Positions 7,004 to 14,838 of a DNA stretch of 34,885 nucleotides are shown one piece after another. The stretch comes from Magnetococcales bacterium (lineage in GTDB: Bacteria > Pseudomonadota > Magnetococcia > Magnetococcales > JADGAP01). Under the pieces are notes generated by a model, which saw nothing but the letters and a program-made list of their open reading frames with translations, was not told the DNA's origin and made no database searches. The stretch spans positions 1 through 34,885 of the forward strand of contig JADGAP010000017.1 in NCBI GenBank assembly GCA_015231965.1, in the 5' to 3' direction. The translations under genes and the position numbers were made by a program. The first letter of the stretch is position 1. Each line of letters opens with the position of its first letter.

Positions 7004-7690
7004 ATGATGCAGACGGAGCGGCAGGTGGACCGGCAGACTGAGCGTCAGGGATCATGGGGTGGTTGGGCGGAGATGGCCCACGCCATCCAGGCCCAACCCC
7101 TGGTGGTGACCGTGTCGGGCGAGCATGGATCCGGGCGGGAAGCGGTGGCGGTGGGGCTGGCGGATCGGCTGCACATGCTCTGCTACGACGCCCAGTTGAT
7201 CGACCGCCTGATTGAAAAATCGGTGGCCAACTCCAGCGACGTCAAGGCCATGCACGCGCCCAAGGGGATCAACGGATGGCTCAAGGGGATATTCGAGACG
7301 GATCGGCTGAAACGTTCCGGCTACTATCTCCACTTGGTGCGCACGGTGATGGAGATCGCCTCCACCGGCGGGGTGATCATTGGCTGCGGAGCCCACCTGA
7401 TCCTCTCCGGGCAGGGGGTGTTCCGCCTGAAGATCGAGGCTGGCACCGATTTTTGCGCCCATCGGGTGGCGCAGCAGGAGGGGATCTCCTTCGCCGAGGC
7501 GCGCAAGCGGGTGGGATTGATGAATGAGAAAAACATTAAACGGGTGAAGGAGATCTACGACCGCTTCCCCAGCGGACGCCACTACTACGATCTGGTGTTG
7601 AGCGCCGAATCCCTCTCCCCCGAGGAGATGATCGATTTGGCCTGGTTCGCCCTGGAAGAGACGGGATGCGTCCAGCCGGTCAAGTCGTAG
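7004..7690 (+). CDS. Cytidylate kinase-like family protein
   Basis: The predicted 228-residue protein matches the cytidylate-kinase-like family (PF13189 type). A P-loop-like VSGEHGSGREAVAVGLADRL lies near 37-56, with Arg where nucleotide kinases usually have Lys. The YDAQLIDRLIEKSV segment follows, then GGVIIGCGAHLIL and FRLKIEAGTDFCAHRVAQQEGIS. A final RVKEIYDRFPSGRHYYDLVL matches the family end. A Gln/Arg-rich tail of about 30 residues precedes the domain. An AGGAG site lies before the first of two ATGs. True substrate and activity in this family are mostly unknown. It is followed by a second, larger paralogue. Confidence 0.85.
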   Translation: MMQTERQVDRQTERQGSWGGWAEMAHAIQAQPLVVTVSGEHGSGREAVAVGLADRLHMLCYDAQLIDRLIEKSVANSSDVKAMHAPKGINGWLKGIFETDRLKRSGYYLHLVRTVMEIASTGGVIIGCGAHLILSGQGVFRLKIEAGTDFCAHRVAQQEGISFAEARKRVGLMNEKNIKRVKEIYDRFPSGRHYYDLVLSAESLSPEEMIDLAWFALEETGCVQPVKS

Positions 7691-7782
7691 CGGCGGGGGG
7701 GACCGAGGGCGGGTCAAAACATTCCATGGGGAGCGACGTCCGGGGGAGTTTTCCGGATGAGGGATCGGCAAGGAGAACGGCC

Positions 7783-9462
7783 ATGATGGATCTGAGTTTT
7801 GCGGAAAAAATCGGTTCCTACTGCGATGCGGAACTGTACGCCATTCACGACAAGGAAGCGGGGCCCCAGGTTCCCATTCTCACCGTCTCCCGCTCTTACG
7901 GAGCGGAAGGGAGCGAAATCGCCCGCCAACTGGCCATCAAGCTCCAGGTTGGGTTTTATGACCGGGAACTGTTTGAAATGGTGGCGGAAGAGGCCAAGGC
8001 GGACAAGCAGCTGGTGAAAATGTTGGATGAACACCCCGTCGGCCCCATCGATGAGGTGATCTACAGCATTTTTGGCAAGAAGGGGGTGACCAAGTCGGAT
8101 CTGTTGCACCACATGGTCAAGATTGTCAACACCATCTGCCTGTCGGGCGGCGTGATCGTGGGGCGGGGGGCTCACCTGTTGACCGGCAAGAAGCCGTTGT
8201 TCCGTCTGCGGGTGGAGGGATCGAGGACGGTGTGCGCCCGACGAGTGATGGAGCGCACCGGGGTCTCCGAGGAGAAGGCGCTGGCGTTGATCGAGGAGAA
8301 AAACAACGAGCGCAACCGGTTCGTGCGTTCCATCTACAAATGGTACGGGGCGGGACGGACCTTTTACGACATGGTGATCAACACCGACTTCTTCACCGTC
8401 CCCCAGGCGGTGCGGCTGGTGTTGCGGGCCATGCATCGCAAGGGGTTCAAGCTGCCCGACACGGTGCTTCAGGAGATCGGTCCGGAAAAGTTGGAGAACA
8501 ACCCCGGAGGAACGGCGGTGTGGCACGCAACGTCGATTCGGGATTCCGGGCTGCACTACGCCCCCGGTGAGGTGATCTTTGAGGAAGGGACCACGGCGGA
8601 TCGATTTTTCGTCATCCAGGAAGGTCAGGTGGAGTTGACCGCCCGGATCAACGGCGAACCGCAACGGGTGGGGGTGCTGGAATCCGGGGAGATTTTGGGG
8701 GTGGTCTCTCTGTTCACCCAGGATAAGCAGCAACTCTACAGTGCCCGGGCGGTGACGGACTGCCGGATGTTGTCGGTGGATGAAAAGTTGTTCGTGGCCC
8801 GGCTCCATTCCGATCCTTCCCTGGCGTTCCGGGTGTTGCGCCACATGGCCTCCCACATCCGCCAGGACATCCTGCAAGAGCGGGCGCTGATGGAGAGCCC
8901 GACCAGCCGGGAGGTGGTGGCGGTTGCGGAGGCGGATGGGGATTATCTGATGGAGCCGCGCCGGTCGGAGGCCAGCCTGATGGCCTTCATCTCCAGCCAC
9001 GCGGGCCTGCGGTTGTTGGTGGTGGAGGACGACGGGGACTATTTTGAACTGGTGCGGGGATGGATCGAGAGCGCCGCCCGTTCCCAGCGCAACCCCCTGC
9101 TGCCCAGCCGGGTGGAGATGGTGCGGGCCGCCACCCTGCAAGAGTCGGAGGAGCAATTGAAGGGGGGTCGGTTCTCCGCCGTGCTGTTGGACCTCAACTT
9201 GCCCGACAGCCAGGGGTTGTCCACCTTCAACCGGCTGCATCAAGCCTACCCGGGGGCTCCCTACCTGGTGCTGTCGGGGATGGACAATGAAAATATCGCC
9301 CTCAAGGCGGTGGAGGATGGGGCGGAGGATTATCTGGTCAAGCACGAGACCGACAGCCGCCATTTGATCCTGGCCATTCGCTACGCCATGGAGCGCCACG
9401 CCCGGCGGGGTGCCGAGCCGCCGTCGGCGAAGCGGGGCGGCAAGAAGGATCAAGCCGCGTGA
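7783..9462 (+). CDS. Cytidylate kinase-like / cNMP-binding / receiver fusion protein
   Basis: The predicted 559-residue protein has three parts. A cytidylate-kinase-like domain (about 30-220) carries LTVSRSYGAEGSEIARQLA, GGVIVGRGAHLL and YKWYGAGRTFYDMVINT. A CRP-like cyclic-nucleotide-binding domain (about 255-370) carries YAPGEVIFEEGTTADRFFVI and SGEILGVVSLF. A receiver domain (about 409-540) has E415-D417, phospho-acceptor D470 in LLDLNLPD and K520. No DNA-binding domain is seen. The start at 7783 follows AAGGAGAA and fits the domain limits; an in-frame ATG further upstream (7666) would overlap the previous gene. It appears to be a paralogue of that gene with two sensory domains added. Domain calls are firm; the combined function is unknown. 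Confidence 0.88.
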   Translation: MMDLSFAEKIGSYCDAELYAIHDKEAGPQVPILTVSRSYGAEGSEIARQLAIKLQVGFYDRELFEMVAEEAKADKQLVKMLDEHPVGPIDEVIYSIFGKKGVTKSDLLHHMVKIVNTICLSGGVIVGRGAHLLTGKKPLFRLRVEGSRTVCARRVMERTGVSEEKALALIEEKNNERNRFVRSIYKWYGAGRTFYDMVINTDFFTVPQAVRLVLRAMHRKGFKLPDTVLQEIGPEKLENNPGGTAVWHATSIRDSGLHYAPGEVIFEEGTTADRFFVIQEGQVELTARINGEPQRVGVLESGEILGVVSLFTQDKQQLYSARAVTDCRMLSVDEKLFVARLHSDPSLAFRVLRHMASHIRQDILQERALMESPTSREVVAVAEADGDYLMEPRRSEASLMAFISSHAGLRLLVVEDDGDYFELVRGWIESAARSQRNPLLPSRVEMVRAATLQESEEQLKGGRFSAVLLDLNLPDSQGLSTFNRLHQAYPGAPYLVLSGMDNENIALKAVEDGAEDYLVKHETDSRHLILAIRYAMERHARRGAEPPSAKRGGKKDQAA

Positions 9463-9654
9463 CGTGGTCCGTTCAGCGCGACCAGGCGCTTGACGGCCGG
9501 GGGGAGGCGCGGGCGGCGTGAAAAACGGGCGAGGGTTTCCACGGTCCTCCCCGTTTTCCATTCATCCCCGGGGAGGGGGGCCACGGGGGGAGGGGGCCAC
9601 GCTCCCCGGCGCGGTGGATGGATCCCCCGGCGGGGGGCGGGAAAGGGGCGCGAC

Positions 9655-11328
9655 ATGGACGGGGCGGCGGCGTTGTGGGCGCGGGAAGAGGCGGTCGTCG
9701 TGCTGATCGTGGATGACGACGAGGAAAGCCTGACGTTGTTGGAGCGGTTGCTCCAACAAGAAGGGTTGGCGGTGGTGCGGGCCTCCCACGGTCAGGAGGC
9801 GGTGGAACAGTTCGAGGCCCATCACCCGGCGCTGGTGTTCATGGACGTGATGATGCCGGGGATGGACGGCCTGCGGGCGGCGGAGGCGATCAAGGCCCGT
9901 TCCGGCGAGCAGTTGACGCCGGTGATCTTTCTCACCGCCCTGGAGGGTCGGCAGGAGGAGGCGGATTGCCTCCAGCACGGCGGGGATGATTATCTGGTCA
10001 AGCCGGTGCATAAGCGGGTGTTGCGGGCGAGGCTCAATGCGTGGCTGCGCAACGTGCGGCTGGCCTCCAGCGTCAAGGCCCATCGGGATCAACTGGTCTT
10101 CGAGCGGGATTTCATCGCCACGTTGTTGGAAGGGATTCGCCGTTCCGACGTGTTCGAGGAGGCGGGGTTGAGCTTTCGCATGACCTCGGTGGAGAACTCC
10201 ACCGGTGATCTGCTGCTCTCCGCCAGCCGTCCCGATGGGGTGCGTCATCTGTTGCTGGGGGATTTCACCGGTCATGGTTTGGCAGCGGCCATGGGGACGC
10301 CCCAGGCCTCCGACGTTTTTTTCACCATGACCCGGCGCGGCTTCGGCGTGGAGGAGATCTTGCGCCAGATGAACCATCGCCTGTACGGGCGGCTGCCCAC
10401 CATGATGTATCTGGCGGCGGTGATGGTCTCCCATGATCCCTGGCGGGGGCTGCTCAAACTGTGGAACGGTGGCATGCCGGAGTTGTTGCTGTTCCACGAG
10501 GGTCGATTGCGGGAGCGCATCGGCTCCCGCCGTCTGCCGGTGAGCGTGGTGGATGAGACGGTTTTTGACGCCTCTTGCGCCATTTATCCGGTGGAACCGG
10601 GGGATCACCTCTTTCTCTGTTCCGACGGCGTGACCGAATTGACCAATCCCGAGGGGGAGATGTTCGGGGAGGAGCGTCTGGAGGCGCTGTTGAGCGAGTC
10701 TTTTCGCCGGGGGGAGGGGTTGGAGCGGGTTTACGCCGGGCTGAACGATTGGCGAGGGGCGTTGGCTCCCCACGACGATCTTTCCATGGCCTTGTTTCGT
10801 TGCGATCCGCCTCCGCCGCCGCCCCCTCCGCCGTTGCGTCGATCCGGTGCGGAGGAGCCGTTGCGTTTGGATTGGGAGTTGACGGAGACGGTGCGGGCTT
10901 CGTTGTTGCAAAGTTCCGACTGGTTGCCGCAACTGGGGGAGCGGGTGGGGGGGCATCCTCAATTACATGCGTGCCGCTCGTCGTTGTACGTCATTCTCAA
11001 GGAGTTGGTGGAAAACGCCTTGCAACACGGTTTGCTCCATCTGCCGCCCCGGCGCGGCGTGGATCCGGAGGCTTGGGAAGGGATGGTGCAACACGCGCTG
11101 TCGGTCCTGGGGGAGGGGATGATCCGGATTCATGTGGAACACCGGGTTCCCCTGAGCGGATCGGGGCGGGGCGAGGTGATTTTGTGGGTGCAAAACAGCG
11201 GCGCGGCGGGGGAGCCCGAGACGTGGCGAGAGGGGGTCGGACTGGCGCGGGTGCGGGGGATGTGCCGGGAGTTGAGCTTTTCCGATGGGGGGAGGACCGC
11301 CCAGGCGGTGTTCGGTTGTTGCGACTGA
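9655..11328 (+). CDS. Receiver-PP2C phosphatase (RsbU/SpoIIE type) with C-terminal HATPase domain
   Basis: The predicted 557-residue protein starts with a receiver (about 14-130; D20-D22, phospho-acceptor D64 in FMDVMMPGMDG, K116). A coiled link leads to a SpoIIE-type PP2C domain (about 175-382) with metal ligands in STGDLL, LGDFTGHGLAAAMG, CSDGVTEL and HDDLS. A run of nine prolines (385-393) leads to an HATPase_c domain of the RsbW type (about 405-557) with the N-box KELVENALQHGL. In partner-switching systems PP2C enzymes dephosphorylate STAS proteins and RsbW-type kinases phosphorylate them, so this chain appears to join both activities under a receiver. No STAS or sigma-factor gene is nearby. 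The ATG at 9655 follows GGAAAGGGG. Confidence 0.9.
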   Translation: MDGAAALWAREEAVVVLIVDDDEESLTLLERLLQQEGLAVVRASHGQEAVEQFEAHHPALVFMDVMMPGMDGLRAAEAIKARSGEQLTPVIFLTALEGRQEEADCLQHGGDDYLVKPVHKRVLRARLNAWLRNVRLASSVKAHRDQLVFERDFIATLLEGIRRSDVFEEAGLSFRMTSVENSTGDLLLSASRPDGVRHLLLGDFTGHGLAAAMGTPQASDVFFTMTRRGFGVEEILRQMNHRLYGRLPTMMYLAAVMVSHDPWRGLLKLWNGGMPELLLFHEGRLRERIGSRRLPVSVVDETVFDASCAIYPVEPGDHLFLCSDGVTELTNPEGEMFGEERLEALLSESFRRGEGLERVYAGLNDWRGALAPHDDLSMALFRCDPPPPPPPPPLRRSGAEEPLRLDWELTETVRASLLQSSDWLPQLGERVGGHPQLHACRSSLYVILKELVENALQHGLLHLPPRRGVDPEAWEGMVQHALSVLGEGMIRIHVEHRVPLSGSGRGEVILWVQNSGAAGEPETWREGVGLARVRGMCRELSFSDGGRTAQAVFGCCD

Positions 11329-11490
11329 GCGGGCGGAGTCGTTCGGCTTGCCGTCGTCGGGGTGGGCATGACGTGCGGGGGTCGAATCTTCCCGTCGAGA
11401 TGATTTATTCTGGGGTCCATGGACGATGGCGGTCGGCAAGCGCCGAGAAGCCGTCGGCAGGACGAGATGACCTTTTCCGGAGGAGAAAAC

Positions 11491-12504
11491 ATGGCTGGAA
11501 ACAATTCTGGGACGCTGGCGGCGGGATATCCGCTGGCGATGGCGGCGGCGCTGTTCCTGTCGTGGGGGGCTTCCGCCCAGGCGGCGGGATGGCTGGGGTG
11601 CAACGTGGGGCCGGCCAAGGGGGTGGAGGTTCGGGAAATTTACAAGGAGAGCCCGGCGGACCGCCTGGGCCTGCTGCGGGGGGATGTCATCCTGACCCTC
11701 AACGGCATTGAATTGACCGATCCGTGGCAGATGGAACGGTTGCTCGCCGCCGCCCCGGCGGGGAGCGAGGCGACCCTGTCGGTGATGCGCGCCGGTCAAA
11801 AGTTGGAGTTGAAAACCAAGTTGGAGGATGGGGCCCGCCGCTTTGCGCCCCAAGCCCCGATTTCTCCGCCGGAGGAAAAGGGCGGCGCTCCCGGCGTCTC
11901 GGCGGCACCCGTGCAGCGGGGGGGAATGCCCGGCTATGGCCCCACCGCCCCGCCGGTGGCCCTGGGTCACACCCACGACGCCGCGGTGCGTCTGGAAAGC
12001 GCCCGTTCGCTGTTGGAGGCCTACGACCGCATTCGCCTGGAGAAAAACGCCGGTGCCGAGGCGGAAAAGCTCTCCCAGCACGTGGCCCTGATGCTGAGCC
12101 AGGCCCAGGAGTTGTTGCGTCTTTATCGTATGGACGAGGGGCGGTCGTTGTTGAACGAAGCCTATCGGACGGTCAAGCAGGAGTTGCAAAAATTGCGGGG
12201 GGGCGAAACCCTGATCAACCCCCTGCGTTTCCAGAACAAGCTGGATGAACTGACCTACGAGCGCAACCGCAACGGCATGTATGAAATGTTGGTGCGGAGC
12301 ATCCCGGACTTTCCCAATCGGATTTCCCAGGGGGATCCCCTGTTCCAGAGCGCCATGACCTTGCGCCAATCGGCGGAAAACGCCTCGGTGCAAGGCGATC
12401 CGGAATCCGGGGTCAAGCTGATGGAGCAGTCCACCAGCAAACTGGTGCGGCTGCTCAAGGAGGCGGGGCTGGACATCCCCGACGAGACCGGAATGACGCC
12501 CTGA
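11491..12504 (+). CDS. Exported PDZ-domain protein with helical C-terminus
   Basis: The predicted 337-residue protein has a signal peptide (hydrophobic stretch about 11-26; likely cleavage after AQA at 31). A PDZ domain follows (about 40-112; GVEVREIYKESPADRLGLLRGDVIL and LNGIEL), then a Pro/Gly-rich linker (about 117-175) and a charged helical region to the end. No protease domain is present, so it probably binds peptides or partners in the periplasm. A GGAGGAG site precedes the ATG at 11491. It follows the RsbU-type gene after 162 bases and ends before a good terminator, closing the signalling island. A functional link to those genes is inferred only from position. Confidence 0.8.
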   Translation: MAGNNSGTLAAGYPLAMAAALFLSWGASAQAAGWLGCNVGPAKGVEVREIYKESPADRLGLLRGDVILTLNGIELTDPWQMERLLAAAPAGSEATLSVMRAGQKLELKTKLEDGARRFAPQAPISPPEEKGGAPGVSAAPVQRGGMPGYGPTAPPVALGHTHDAAVRLESARSLLEAYDRIRLEKNAGAEAEKLSQHVALMLSQAQELLRLYRMDEGRSLLNEAYRTVKQELQKLRGGETLINPLRFQNKLDELTYERNRNGMYEMLVRSIPDFPNRISQGDPLFQSAMTLRQSAENASVQGDPESGVKLMEQSTSKLVRLLKEAGLDIPDETGMTP

Positions 12505-12536
12505 TTTCTCGGTTGGAGGACGCGGAGCGACTTTTT

Positions 12537-12575
12537 ATCAGGCGCAAGCCCCACGGGGTTTTGCGCCTGATTTTT
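12537..12575 (+). terminator. Rho-independent terminator after the PDZ gene
   Basis: A perfect 11-bp stem (ATCAGGCGCAA at 12537-12547 with TTGCGCCTGAT at 12561-12571) is followed by TTTTT. It sits 33 bases after the PDZ stop and about 60 before the next gene. Confidence 0.85.
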
Positions 12576-12633
12576 CTCGGCTATAGTCCTGTTCGTCCCA
12601 CCTTTCCCTTTCGGCATCGGATGATCCGACGGC

Positions 12634-13242
12634 ATGGCCCTTTTTCCCACGGAAGCGATCACGGATCTCCAATGGATCAAGGGGGTTCCCTTCCCCGCGG
12701 GGATGAACTTCCGGCAACTGCTGCTCACCGGCCCGCCCGGTTCGGGCAAAAGTTCCTTGATTCGTCAACTCGGCGGTTGGCCCCAGGAAGGGTGGGTGGA
12801 TTTGGCCCAACCGGGATGGTGGAAAATGGAGTCCTTGAGCTTGCGCCCCCGGGAAGTCCATCTGGGATTTCCCTGGCGGGGCGTCGCCCGCTCCCTGACG
12901 GTGTTCGATCCCGACTGGCTGGACGCCCCCAACCCCCTGGAGCCCGACTGGGAGCGGATTCAACTGCCGCCCCCCAAACATCATTTTTTTTCTCCCGACT
13001 GGTCGCGACGGTATGTTTTTGAATTTTTGCTTCAATCGCCGACCCGTCTGTTCGAGTTGCGGCGGATTCGCGCCGCCGTGGGGAGTCATCCCCTGGATCG
13101 CGCCCTGACCTTTGAGCAAGTGGAACGGCAGGCGGACCTCTACCGGGAGGCGGCGTTGCATCTCCATCGCCGCGGGATCAATCTCTACATTCGGGACGAT
13201 TTCGCGGGCGTTCCGAAGCGCATCGTTTCGGTACGGGAGTAG
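12634..13242 (+). CDS. Small P-loop NTPase-like protein
   Basis: The predicted 202-residue protein has a clear Walker A motif, LLLTGPPGSGKSSL (core 33-41). A hydrophobic strand ending in Asp (SLTVFD, about 87-92) could be Walker B. It contains WVDLAQPGWWKMESLSLRPREVHLGFPWRG, and a C-terminal helical part rich in Arg and His. I cannot place it in a named family. Its stop lies 6 bases before the phosphatase gene, so the two are very probably co-transcribed and work together. It may phosphorylate or remodel a partner whose phosphate the phosphatase removes, but that is speculation. Confidence 0.7.
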   Translation: MALFPTEAITDLQWIKGVPFPAGMNFRQLLLTGPPGSGKSSLIRQLGGWPQEGWVDLAQPGWWKMESLSLRPREVHLGFPWRGVARSLTVFDPDWLDAPNPLEPDWERIQLPPPKHHFFSPDWSRRYVFEFLLQSPTRLFELRRIRAAVGSHPLDRALTFEQVERQADLYREAALHLHRRGINLYIRDDFAGVPKRIVSVRE

Positions 13243-13248
13243 GCGTCC

Positions 13249-14712
13249 ATGGCCCCCCACACCCCCGAGGAGGAGGATGGCCTGCTGCGCAAGCTGGCCA
13301 AGCTGTTTCGCAAAAACCACCGCGTCGAGTGCCTCGACTTGAAGGAGGAGATCCTGCTGCGGGGGGGGGAGGAGATCCAGATCCGTCACCATGGCCAGCC
13401 GATCCAATTGACACTGGGGAAAAAAGGGCAAGAGTTGTTGATCGTCCCCAGCGGTGCCCTCGACCACGAGGCGTGTTCCGCCTCCGCCGCCTCCTCCTCC
13501 TGCTTTCTGGTGGTGGATCCGGAGCGCCTTTCCGACGAACTCAGCGGATTTTTGCGGCTGGAGGATGGGGGAACCCTGTTGCTGGGACGGGGAGACGCGG
13601 TGCAACAGGGATTGATGCATTACTCCTCCGCCGTGGGGCGTCGTCACCTGACCCTGGTCAATGATCGGGACGTCCTGGTGCTGAAGGATTTGGGGGAGGA
13701 CGGCGGAACCGAGGTGGGACCGCTGCGCAAGGTCAAGGAGTTGACCCGGCGCAAGCAGGTGCGGCTGGAGCGGCTGAAACGGCTGAGGGATCTCTTCGGG
13801 GGACCGCTGGAACCCCTGGAGCCGGTCCGGGCGTTGGAGACGATTCGGGAGGTCAACGCCCTGTTGCGGGAGGAGCCCCATCGTCCGCGCAACGCCCTGG
13901 GCGAACCCGGCGGGGTGGTGCTGTTGCCCCATCAGCCCACGCCGGTGATCGTGGGGGATCTCCACGCCCAGGTGGACAACCTGCTCAAGCTGTTCACCGA
14001 ACTGCCGCTGCTGGAGGGGTTGGAGCGGCGGGACTTGCGCTTGGTGATTCTGGGCGACGCCGTGCATTCGGAGATGGATGGCCAGATGGCGCGGATGGAC
14101 TCCTCGCTGCTGATGATGGATCTGATTTTCCGCCTCAAGCTTCGTTTTCCGGGGCAGGTGTTTTACGTTCGGGGCAATCACGACGGATTTTTTCCCGAGG
14201 TGCAAAAAGGGGGGGTGTTGCAGGGCATCCTGTGGGCGCGGGAAGTGGTGACGCGGCGCGGAACCCATTATTACGCGGAGATGGAAAAATTTTACGACCG
14301 GCTTCCCTACGTCGTCCTCTCCCGGGAGTTTGTCGCCTGCCACGCCGCGCCCCCCATCGCCCGGGTGACGTTGCCGCTGCTGATCAACATCCATCAATAT
14401 CCCGGTCTGGCCCGGGAGTTGACCTGGAACCGTCTGCGTCGGCCCAACCATCCGGCGGGTTATACCGCCTCCGACGTCAAACGGTTGCGCTCCGCCCTCG
14501 ATCTTAACCCGGAGACCCCCTTTCTCGTCTCCCACAACCCCCTCTCCCGGGATCGTTCCATCTGGTTCAATGCCGGGGGGATTCCGGAGCATCACATCGT
14601 CTTCAGCGGACTGCCCCATTGCATCGGTCTTTTCACCCGGATCCGCGGTCGCCTCCTGCCCCTGACCCTGCCTACCGAACCGCTGCTCGCCCTGGCCAAT
14701 CGTTTGGAGTAG
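13249..14712 (+). CDS. PPP-type metallophosphatase with FHA-like N-terminal domain
   Basis: The predicted 487-residue protein has an FHA-like segment (about 108-160; LLLGRGD, then RRHLTLVNDRDVLVLKDLG) of the sort that reads phospho-threonine. A calcineurin-like catalytic domain follows with the PPP motifs VIVGDLHAQ (236-239), LVILGDAVHSE (269-274), YVRGNHDGF (309-312), CHAAPP (H365) and a late VSHNPL (H429). This order matches serine/threonine phosphatases of the PP1/PP2A superfamily. The second motif reads GDAVHS instead of GDYVDRG. The FHA call is weaker than the phosphatase call. It follows the P-loop NTPase by 6 bases. It is likely a cytoplasmic phosphoprotein phosphatase; the substrate is unknown. 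Confidence 0.82.
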   Translation: MAPHTPEEEDGLLRKLAKLFRKNHRVECLDLKEEILLRGGEEIQIRHHGQPIQLTLGKKGQELLIVPSGALDHEACSASAASSSCFLVVDPERLSDELSGFLRLEDGGTLLLGRGDAVQQGLMHYSSAVGRRHLTLVNDRDVLVLKDLGEDGGTEVGPLRKVKELTRRKQVRLERLKRLRDLFGGPLEPLEPVRALETIREVNALLREEPHRPRNALGEPGGVVLLPHQPTPVIVGDLHAQVDNLLKLFTELPLLEGLERRDLRLVILGDAVHSEMDGQMARMDSSLLMMDLIFRLKLRFPGQVFYVRGNHDGFFPEVQKGGVLQGILWAREVVTRRGTHYYAEMEKFYDRLPYVVLSREFVACHAAPPIARVTLPLLINIHQYPGLARELTWNRLRRPNHPAGYTASDVKRLRSALDLNPETPFLVSHNPLSRDRSIWFNAGGIPEHHIVFSGLPHCIGLFTRIRGRLLPLTLPTEPLLALANRLE

Positions 14713-14774
14713 GGACGGGGGGAGAGCCGCACTCCCAGGAAGAGTCCCGTTCCCTGGAGGCGGCGGCGCGTCCC

Positions 14775-14806
14775 AAAAAGAACGGCGCCGCAGAGGGCGC
14801 CGTTCT
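14775..14806 (-). terminator. Rho-independent terminator of the CNNM/CorC gene
   Basis: A perfect 11-bp stem (AGAACGGCGCC at 14779-14789 with GGCGCCGTTCT at 14796-14806) is followed, on the minus strand, by TTTTT (14779-14775). It lies 33 bases past the stop of the minus-strand gene. Transcripts from the phosphatase side also meet the stem but without a T-run. Confidence 0.82.
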
Positions 14807-14838
14807 CGAAACGTTGGGACATTCCCGGGGACGAGGGG

